A DNA stretch of 64,000 nucleotides. Origin: Paenisporosarcina sp. OV554 (lineage in GTDB: Bacteria > Bacillota > Bacilli > Bacillales_A > Planococcaceae). The DNA lies in assembly GCF_003058165.1 (NCBI RefSeq), contig NZ_QBUC01000007.1, positions 93,564 through 157,563 on the forward strand. Reading direction: 5' to 3'. Of the stretch, positions 58,236-64,000 are shown piece by piece. Made by a program: the position numbers and the translations under genes. Below the pieces are notes generated by a model. That model searched no databases and was not told the origin of the DNA. It worked only from the letters and a program-made list of their open reading frames with translations. The first letter of the stretch is position 1. Each line of letters starts with the position of its first letter.

Positions 58236-58535
58236 TCACATCCTTTTTTTATTCATTCGTTTACTTAGTGCTTCAAACACCTCATCAAGTGTCATGTCTC
58301 CATTTTCATCTAAAAAATCAGACATATCCTCTGACTTATCATCTTTTAGATTTTTATATTTCCCAATTAACGTAACACTTATAGAAGGGGAGTTTCTAAA
58401 TAAATGAACTGATTCCACTTTTAACTTTCCAAGAAGTAATAAGGAGGCAGCAATGATGTCAAGGTCCTTCCCTTTTAATAAATCATGTAGGGTATATGTT
58501 GAATTCTTTTGCTTATGAAAATGATGATCACTCAA
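58236..58535 (-). CDS. Hypothetical protein, 99 aa
   Basis: A TTG start (58535) follows a strong AGGGGGG on the minus strand. The protein has a His-rich N-terminus (SDHHFHKQK), a moderately hydrophobic LDIIAASLLLLGKL segment and an acidic, then basic C-terminus (DEVFEALSKRMNKKRM). No family was recognised. It runs opposite to its neighbours and leads a two-gene unit with the 48-aa membrane protein. Confidence 0.75.
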   Translation of the reverse strand: MSDHHFHKQKNSTYTLHDLLKGKDLDIIAASLLLLGKLKVESVHLFRNSPSISVTLIGKYKNLKDDKSEDMSDFLDENGDMTLDEVFEALSKRMNKKRM

Positions 58536-58697
58536 GTTAATGCCCCCCTATCTCTATGGTATGTAACTTCAGCGAATTTGTTTGGTTTCAAATAATCATA
58601 AACCATTAACTTGAAAGACAATCTCCTGCGATTGAATAAGAGATAGTAAGTTAGGAAATAATGAAGTCCTAGAAGCCAAAAGAGGGGACTATCAAAT

Positions 58698-59402
58698 ATG
58701 AACTTTGAAGATTATAGTTTCTGGGAAATGATTGTTAGAGCGACTGTTACTTTTATCGTATTGCATTTTTTGGCACGAGTTTTAGGTAAAGAACAACTGG
58801 GTCAACTCACATTTTTTAATTACATCACTGGAATAACAATCGGTTCAATAGCGGGAGAAATCGTTTCACATGATAATACACATTTCTTAAATGCGATTAC
58901 CTCTTTAGTATGGTGGTCAGTTCTTACTCTGCTCGTAAGTTATATAACGTTAAAATCAAGAAAGGCAAAAAATTTACTTGATGATATACCGAAGATTATC
59001 ATAAAAGACGGGAAAATTTTAGAAAATGAACTCAAGTCAGCCCGTCTACCTATTGTTGATTTAAATATGTTGTTAAGGATGCAGGGGATTTTTTCGGTCC
59101 AAGATGTGCAATTTGCAGTATTAGAAACAAACGGACAACTTAGTGTCTTCAAAAAAGTAGCCCAGCAAAATGCGACAAAACAAGATGTGAAAGCTAAGAT
59201 CGATGTACCAAAGTATATGCCATTCACAATTATCGCAGAGGGAAAAATCGTAACGGAGAATTTTCCTGGACAAAACTTTACCGAAGAATGGTTAGATAAT
59301 GAATTGAAAAAGCATGGAGTTAATTCGATAGAACAAGTTTTTTATGCTGAAATTCAATCAGATGGCTCTGTCTACATGGATTTGAGAGATGACAACTTGT
59401 AA
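58698..59402 (+). CDS. DUF421 (YetF-type) membrane protein
   Basis: The 234-residue protein has three N-terminal hydrophobic helices (to about residue 85) and a soluble domain with the DUF421 hallmark LKSARLPIVDLNMLLRMQGI and DVQFAVLETNGQLSV. Relatives are common in Bacillales, and some are linked to spore germination or heat resistance. The role of this one is not known. AAGAGGGGACTATCAAAT precedes the ATG. Confidence 0.88.
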   Translation: MNFEDYSFWEMIVRATVTFIVLHFLARVLGKEQLGQLTFFNYITGITIGSIAGEIVSHDNTHFLNAITSLVWWSVLTLLVSYITLKSRKAKNLLDDIPKIIIKDGKILENELKSARLPIVDLNMLLRMQGIFSVQDVQFAVLETNGQLSVFKKVAQQNATKQDVKAKIDVPKYMPFTIIAEGKIVTENFPGQNFTEEWLDNELKKHGVNSIEQVFYAEIQSDGSVYMDLRDDNL

Positions 59403-59446
59403 TACTTGTTTGTGAAGGCACTTCCTGTGTAAGGAAGATTCCAGTC

Positions 59447-59496
59447 TTTAAATTGTGAAACCTTTTCTTGAAATGGAAAAGGTTTCACAATTTAAA
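59447..59496. terminator. Perfect 21-bp inverted repeat, probable bidirectional terminator
   Basis: The arms at 59447-59467 and 59476-59496 are exact reverse complements (ends TTTAAATTG and CAATTTAAA) around an 8-nt loop. The arms end in A/T runs but no long T-run follows. Confidence 0.7.
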
Positions 59497-59568
59497 AAGG
59501 TACGATATTTTCCTCATAGTTCGTATAGGACATACGTATAGTGAGTGTAAAAGGTGGTGTCGTACGCG

Positions 59569-60282
59569 TTGAAACGCTGGATAGCAATTGGACTTTTATT
59601 GTTAGTCTCTGTATCAGTTGTAGTTTATGAAACTCAAGCATCTGATCGTGCATTCTTTTTACCAGCGCCTCTTGCTGGAATGAGAATTGTAGTTGATCCT
59701 GGTCATGGTGGAATGGACGGTGGCGCTTCTATTGGAGAAGTTGTTGAGAAAGATATAACGCTAGCACTTGGGAAAGAACTCGAAAAAGAATTAAAACATC
59801 TGGGTGCCGAAGTTGTGATGACAAGGTCGAATGAGGAAGATGCAGTAGCCGAACATAATCCCAAAGCTACGTTCCCAACCATTCGTGCAAGAAAACGTGC
59901 AGACTTACAATTGCGTGAAGAAATGATTGCCAACACAGAAGCAGATTTATTTATCAGTGTCCATGTGAATTCTATACCTGATGCAAGATGGCGTGGGGCT
60001 CAAGTGTTTTACCATAAGGAAGGTCATGTAGATGGCGCTGCTGTTGCGAAAGCTATTCAAGGCGCAATCCGAGAACATATTGGAAATACTGAACGTGAAG
60101 CATTAGCAATTAAAGAAGTATACTTATTGAAAAAAGCAACCGTGCCAGCAGTATTAGTGGAAACAGGATTCTTAAGTAACCCTGAGGAATTAAAATTATT
60201 GACGTCTAAAGACTATCAAAAGAAAATGGCTGAAGCAATTGCTGATGGGATTGAAGAGTACGTAGATGGTGAAATGCAGTGA
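59569..60282 (+). CDS. cwlD: Spore cortex N-acetylmuramoyl-L-alanine amidase CwlD
   Basis: CwlD removes the peptide side chain for muramic-delta-lactam in spore cortex, with PdaA. The 237-residue protein has one N-terminal membrane segment (WIAIGLLLLVSVSVVV) and the Amidase_3 zinc motifs DPGHGGMDGG, FISVHVNS and the catalytic ETGFLSNPEE. TTG 59569 is best spaced from AAAGGTGGTG; a GTG at 59554 is possible. A CATACGTATA at 59531 could be part of a SigE-type promoter, but this is weak. Confidence 0.94.
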   Translation: MKRWIAIGLLLLVSVSVVVYETQASDRAFFLPAPLAGMRIVVDPGHGGMDGGASIGEVVEKDITLALGKELEKELKHLGAEVVMTRSNEEDAVAEHNPKATFPTIRARKRADLQLREEMIANTEADLFISVHVNSIPDARWRGAQVFYHKEGHVDGAAVAKAIQGAIREHIGNTEREALAIKEVYLLKKATVPAVLVETGFLSNPEELKLLTSKDYQKKMAEAIADGIEEYVDGEMQ

Positions 60283-60371
60283 CACGCTAATAACCTCTTT
60301 ATTAAAGTAAGAAGAAGTTTGACGAATAACATTTATTCAATGCCTCCTACACTAACGAAGATCCTATAATG

Positions 60372-60400
60372 CCGACTAGCTATATTTGATATGATATACT
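60372..60400 (+). promoter_or_regulatory. Putative promoter of salA
   Basis: An extended -10, TGATATACT (60392-60400), lies 17 bp after CCGACT (60372-60377). Confidence 0.55.
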
Positions 60401-60434
60401 ATAGGACGAAATGTACATTAAAGGAGTGTCTAAT

Positions 60435-61493
60435 TTGATAAATGAACAACAGGTTCGCGAACTGCTCGGGCAATTACAAGACCCTTTTTTACATAAAACG
60501 TTACTTGAAACAAATGGCATAAAAGAAGTATCTATTAAAGAAGAAAAAAATCATGTAAGCGTAAAGCTTGCGATTGCTAAGATCAATACTGCTGAACAAA
60601 TGCAACTGCAAATGAAGGTCGTAGATGCATTAAAAGGAGCGGGTGTTGGTACAGTAGGCATTCGCTTTGAAGAATTGCCAGCAGAAATGTTAGCGTCGTT
60701 CCGCGGAACGACAACTGCATCTGAAGCACAAGATTTATTGTCACCATTAAATAAAGTGGAATTTATCTCAATTGCATCTGGTAAGGGAGGCGTAGGGAAA
60801 TCTACCGTTTCCGTAAACTTAGCAGTTGCGTTAGCGCGCTTAGGCAAGAAAGTCGGATTAATCGATGCGGATATTTATGGCTTCAGCGTACCTGATATGA
60901 TGGGCATTCAACAAAGCCCAAAAATAGAAGGTACTCGCATTATCCCAGTTGAACGATTTGGGGTAAAAGTTATTTCAATGGGCTTTTTCGTTGAAGACAA
61001 CGCACCTGTAGTATGGCGCGGTCCTATGCTTGGTAAAGTATTAGATCAATTCTTTAAAGATGTTGAGTGGGGCGAATTAGATTATTTATTGCTTGATTTA
61101 CCACCGGGAACAGGTGACGTGGCACTTGATATTCATCAAATGATCCCATCATCTAAAGAAATCGTTGTTACCACTCCGCACCCAACCGCAGCTTTTGTTG
61201 CTGCTCGTGCAGGTGCCATGGCGCTTTCAACAGATCATGAAGTTTTAGGCGTAATCGAAAATATGGCGTGGTTCCAATCGAAAACATCGAATGAAAAAGA
61301 GTATGTTTTTGGTAAGGGAGGAGGTCCGAAGCTTGCAGATGAGCTTCGTACAGAACTCCTTGGTCAAATCCCGCTAGGTCAACCTGATTGGAATGAAGAA
61401 GATTTTGCTCCTTCTGTGTATTCAGAGGTGCATCCTACAGGTAAACTATATGGAGAAATCGCTACAAAAGTCATTAATAAATTAACAAAATAA
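60435..61493 (+). CDS. salA: Mrp/NBP35-family P-loop ATPase SalA
   Basis: In B. subtilis this protein acts as a regulator of scoC, while other Mrp family members carry Fe-S clusters. The 352-residue product has an N-terminal MIP18/DUF59-like domain and then a deviant Walker A (SGKGGVGKSTVSVNLA), GLIDADIYG and DLPPGTGDVAL. The TTG at 60435 follows AAAGGAGTG; the ATG at 60411 would add eight residues lacking a ribosome site. It sits between cwlD and gerD as in B. subtilis. Confidence 0.94.
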   Translation: MINEQQVRELLGQLQDPFLHKTLLETNGIKEVSIKEEKNHVSVKLAIAKINTAEQMQLQMKVVDALKGAGVGTVGIRFEELPAEMLASFRGTTTASEAQDLLSPLNKVEFISIASGKGGVGKSTVSVNLAVALARLGKKVGLIDADIYGFSVPDMMGIQQSPKIEGTRIIPVERFGVKVISMGFFVEDNAPVVWRGPMLGKVLDQFFKDVEWGELDYLLLDLPPGTGDVALDIHQMIPSSKEIVVTTPHPTAAFVAARAGAMALSTDHEVLGVIENMAWFQSKTSNEKEYVFGKGGGPKLADELRTELLGQIPLGQPDWNEEDFAPSVYSEVHPTGKLYGEIATKVINKLTK

Positions 61494-61499
61494 TGTAAA

Positions 61500-61533
61500 A
61501 CCCCCGCTCATCATATTACGAGCGGGGGTTTCT
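61500..61533. terminator. Bidirectional terminator between salA and gerD
   Basis: ACCCCCGCTC (61500-61509) pairs with GAGCGGGGGT, with T-rich runs in both directions, serving convergent salA and gerD. Confidence 0.9.
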
Positions 61534-61537
61534 GTTA

Positions 61538-62128
61538 TTAAGGTTTATTTCCTTGGCCGCCACCGCCACCACTAGAATCTTTTGCTGGCGATTTTCCTTT
61601 TTCTTCTGTCGTGCCAGCCGCTTTGATTAATTCTACCCATTTCGCTTTTAGAAGCGGGCTATCAATCGTTTCCTGCACAATTTTTTCGATTTCTTTGCGA
61701 TTTGTTGACGACTGTAAAATCGTTTCCATTTGTTTTTGCATATCCGGTTGACCAAAGAATGTTTCTAACTCTTTTTGAAATGATGCATCTTTCATTAAGT
61801 CAGTCATGATATCTTGTTGTTGTTTTTTCATGCTTTTCGCAAAGGTTTCAGAGAAAGTTGGGTCTTTAAAGGTATCTTTCCAAAATTTTTCCGCATCCTT
61901 TGACAGAAGAGTATTCTCAATCGAATTTTTAACATCTTCTTGTTCCAAAATTAAAAGCTCTTTAAATTCAGGGTCTGAAAGCATTTGACGCATTACTTTT
62001 TTTCCTTCTTCAGTTTGCATGGTATCCGTAATCATTTTTTTCGTTTCCTCATAAGAAGGGGTGCTGCTTTGTTGTGCTCCACAACCTGCTAATACGACGA
62101 TTCCTAAAAGTATTATCCATTTTCGCAT
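61538..62128 (-). CDS. gerD: Spore germination lipoprotein GerD
   Basis: GerD scaffolds germinant receptors in the spore inner membrane. The 196-residue product has a lipoprotein signal (MRKWIILLGIVVLAGCG, lipobox LAGC) and a largely helical domain. The low-complexity tail is glycine-rich (SGGGGGQGNKP). ATG 62128 follows AAGAGG on the minus strand; the frame extends 11 codons upstream but lacks a site. It is convergent with salA and divergent from kbaA, as expected for the locus. Confidence 0.93.
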   Translation of the reverse strand: MRKWIILLGIVVLAGCGAQQSSTPSYEETKKMITDTMQTEEGKKVMRQMLSDPEFKELLILEQEDVKNSIENTLLSKDAEKFWKDTFKDPTFSETFAKSMKKQQQDIMTDLMKDASFQKELETFFGQPDMQKQMETILQSSTNRKEIEKIVQETIDSPLLKAKWVELIKAAGTTEEKGKSPAKDSSGGGGGQGNKP

Positions 62129-62276
62129 ACTTAACCTCTTTTCTTCCACTGACCTTTTCATTTATTGTTCACATATTTCTTGAGAATATGTAGATATTGA
62201 TTAGTAAATTAGATTTTTTGCTTATTCGTTGATACAATCAAGTGAAGAACTTGAGAAAAACGGAGGATTTTTTGCT

Positions 62277-62954
62277 GTGACGATACGAAATTGGTTTATA
62301 TTTTTCTTCAAGGCACTTGTAATTGGGGGTCTAGTTACCGGTGTGCTTGGATTAATTATTCGATGGCAAGATGCATTTGCACCATATGTTGCAAGTGGAG
62401 AGTATGCAGAATTTGCCGCAAGTTTTTTGTGGTTTGTATTTCTTGGTATGACAATGAGTGTTTTAAGTCAAATGGGATTTTTCGCATATTTAACAGTCCA
62501 TCAATTTGGTGTTAATATTTTTAAAACCTTAACATTATGGAACTGGGTACAGTTATTAATTATTGCATTAGTTATTTTTGATTTAATTAAATTTCGTTTT
62601 ATGCCGATTGCAAATTCGCAATCACAACTATGGTTATATTTAGGCCTTCTGGCTATTCTAATAACAACAGGATTAGTTGTAGCTTATTTCAAAGCTAAAT
62701 GGACGAAAAAACATGCATTCATATCTGCGTTATTTTTTATGATTGTTATTACAACGTTAGAATGGTTACCCGTTTTGATGGTAGATGAAAAAGACGTAGA
62801 TCGTTACGTAACTTTATTATTGTTCCCATTATTAGCGGTAAATGCATACCAATTACTAAAATTACCTAAATACAATGCGAAGTCTGATGTGGATCGATTA
62901 AAATTAGAAGAGCGTCGAAAAGCACGTGCTCAAACGACTAAAGTAAAAGCATAA
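62277..62954 (+). CDS. kbaA: KinB signalling pathway activator KbaA
   Basis: KbaA is a membrane protein needed for KinB input to the Spo0A phosphorelay in B. subtilis. The 225-residue protein has about six hydrophobic segments and the conserved stretches LSQMGFFAYLTVHQFGVNIF and TLWNWVQLLII. GTG 62277 after CGGAGG is preferred; a longer frame from TTG 62229 is possible. A weak promoter (TTAGAT, 18 bp, TACAAT 62233-62238) may lie in the gerD-kbaA gap. The C-terminal tail is very basic and longer than in B. subtilis. Confidence 0.92.
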   Translation: MTIRNWFIFFFKALVIGGLVTGVLGLIIRWQDAFAPYVASGEYAEFAASFLWFVFLGMTMSVLSQMGFFAYLTVHQFGVNIFKTLTLWNWVQLLIIALVIFDLIKFRFMPIANSQSQLWLYLGLLAILITTGLVVAYFKAKWTKKHAFISALFFMIVITTLEWLPVLMVDEKDVDRYVTLLLFPLLAVNAYQLLKLPKYNAKSDVDRLKLEERRKARAQTTKVKA

Positions 62955-62957
62955 AAA

Positions 62958-62978
62958 AAGCATCCAGTTGGATGCTTC
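62958..62978 (+). terminator. Small hairpin after kbaA
   Basis: AAGCATCC pairs with GGATGCTT; the T-run is poor. Confidence 0.5.
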
Positions 62979-62990
62979 AGATTGTAGACA

Positions 62991-63030
62991 AAAGGGGTTC
63001 GGAATGGTCTCATTCCGAACCCCTTTTTTA
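62991..63030. terminator. Strong terminator after kbaA
   Basis: GGGGTTCGGAATG pairs perfectly with CATTCCGAACCCC, followed by TTTTTTA. A-rich DNA on the other side suggests it also works for the minus-strand transposase. Confidence 0.92.
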
Positions 63031-63059
63031 ATTTTTATTGGATTTGAATCAATTATTGA

Positions 63060-64000
63060 GAATAGTAGACCTCTGCGAGGTCATTATTTATGCCATTTTC
63101 GGAGCTCGCCATGTCCAGCTGGCGAGTTTTTTTAAATTCATGGCAGCGAAAGTAAGCATCGCCTGCATCGACAATTTTTTAAGTCCCCTTAACGTTGTCC
63201 AACGCATACCATGCTTTTCTTTTGCATCTGCGAATACTCGCTCAATTGTTTCTTTACGTTTTGCATAGATGGGTTTTACATCTTCATGATGGCGAAGATG
63301 ATCAGCTTCCTCGATGCAAGCCTGCCAAATATGACGTGTCACCACTTTTTGGTGGTCTCGACTTTCGGTACATTGGGATAATAGTGGACACGTCGCGCAG
63401 ATGTGCTTTGGTGACTTGTACTCCCGATATCCTTCTTTATTCGTTGTTGAGTATTTCAAGATCTCGCCCGCTGGGCAAAGGTAACAGTCAAAGTGTTCAT
63501 CATACACATAATCGTGTTTTCGGAAGAATCCTTCCTTAGTCCGAGGGCGTGTGTATGGTAAGGCAGGAGTAATTTCGTTTTTTAATAAATAATTCGTAAT
63601 TGCAGGTGTTTTATAAGCTGCATCTGCCGCAACAGCTTCAGGTTTCGCAACATTCTCAATGACTTGATCTACTAATGGCTCTAACATATTACTATCATGT
63701 GTGTTACCTGGCGTTACAATCGTTCCTAATACAAAACCATTTCGGTCCGCCGCGGCATGGAAAGAATAAGCGAACTGTTTTGTCCGTTCATCTTTAACGT
63801 AGTATCCGCTTTCTGGATCGGTTGTGCTTTCTTTGATTTCTTTCGATTCTTCCTTATCGAACTTATCTTGTGGGAATGGCTTTTTCCCGTGCTCTTCACG
63901 GTCTCGATTAATCTCTTCTTTAAGGCGTTCTTGATAAGAGCGAGTTTCTTTGCGAACGACTTTCTTTTCGAATTTGCGCTTATTCGCACTTGCTTTTACA
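63060..64000 (-). mobile_element. Insertion sequence of the IS1182 type, cut by the window end
   Basis: The element contains the transposase described below and continues beyond base 64000, so its second terminal repeat cannot be seen. Its outer end lies between the kbaA terminator (63030) and the transposase stop (63088). A GACCTC...GAGGTC palindrome (63068-63082) may be part of the end. The exact boundary is uncertain. Confidence 0.75.
63088..64000 (-). CDS. IS1182-family transposase, N-terminus beyond the window
   Basis: The minus-strand frame is open from the window edge to the stop at 63088, about 304 residues; an ATG at 63687 is internal. Visible features are a helical basic/acidic region (YQERLKEEINRDREEHGKK) and the DDE-type first aspartate in STTDPESGYYVKDER. 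The second aspartate is in VAADAAYKTPA and the C-terminal glutamate in RKETIERVFADAKEKHG. A zinc-finger-like CPAGEILK/CATCPLLSQC region is present. No internal stop or frameshift is seen, so it may be active. Confidence 0.9.
   Translation of the reverse strand, partial: VKASANKRKFEKKVVRKETRSYQERLKEEINRDREEHGKKPFPQDKFDKEESKEIKESTTDPESGYYVKDERTKQFAYSFHAAADRNGFVLGTIVTPGNTHDSNMLEPLVDQVIENVAKPEAVAADAAYKTPAITNYLLKNEITPALPYTRPRTKEGFFRKHDYVYDEHFDCYLCPAGEILKYSTTNKEGYREYKSPKHICATCPLLSQCTESRDHQKVVTRHIWQACIEEADHLRHHEDVKPIYAKRKETIERVFADAKEKHGMRWTTLRGLKKLSMQAMLTFAAMNLKKLASWTWRAPKMA

Noticed and set aside
63088..63989. Transposase looking broken into two frames (stop 63088 to ATG 63687, and 63726-63989)
   Set aside because: The frame ending at 63088 is open all the way to the window edge and encodes IS1182 motifs; the second frame is only a shadow.

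Overview
The window is a chromosomal stretch of a low-G+C, endospore-forming Bacillales bacterium. It carries the conserved translation/transcription superoperon in the Bacillus order, Firmicutes regulatory RNAs (two T-boxes, ribosomal leaders), and the sporulation genes cwlD, gerD and kbaA. Departures from the B. subtilis order point to a spore-forming Planococcaceae-type organism (inferred, not proven): no map between adk and infA, no rpmG between sigH and secE, and a branched-chain amino acid operon between tuf and rpsJ.

Layout: 1-8.5 kb holds yacL (5' cut by the window), ispD-ispF, gltX, a cysteine T-box, cysE-cysS-mrnC-rlmB-rae1 and sigH. 8.6-12.7 kb holds secE, nusG, rplK-rplA, an L10 leader, rplJ-rplL and a YbxB-type methyltransferase. 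13-20.3 kb is rpoB-rpoC. 20.4-25.2 kb is rplGB-rpsL-rpsG-fusA-tuf. 25.3-37.1 kb is the unusual insert: a T-box with an apparent AUC (Ile) specifier, then ilvB-ilvH-ilvC-leuA-leuB-leuC-leuD-ilvA, about 700 bp without a gene, and a YuiF-type antiporter. 37.2-51.7 kb is the S10-spc-alpha cluster through secY, adk, infA, rpoA and rplQ. 51.7-56.3 kb is an unexplained structured RNA, ecfA1-ecfA2-ecfT-truA, the L13 leader and rplM-rpsI. 56.4-59.5 kb is an accessory stretch: an alpha/beta hydrolase with an apparent ATC start, a YitT membrane protein, two small minus-strand genes and a DUF421 protein. 59.5-63 kb is cwlD, salA, gerD and kbaA. The window ends inside an IS1182-type transposase.

The core genes build ribosomes, RNA polymerase and the Sec translocon. 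The RNA leaders link them to ribosomal protein supply (L10, L13, probable L1 and S10 leaders) and to tRNA charging (Cys and Ile T-boxes). The insert makes most of the Leu/Val/Ile pathway; ilvD is not in the window.

The most notable observations are: ribosomal protein S12 differs from the near-invariant sequence at both classic streptomycin sites (Lys56 to Arg, Pro104 to Ala, B. subtilis numbering); a hairpin between rplQ and ecfA1 has an 11-nt loop fully complementary to the 3' half of a downstream terminator; the infA leader has a long structured segment where map is expected; and a two-gene minus-strand unit of unknown function includes a 48-aa one-helix membrane protein.
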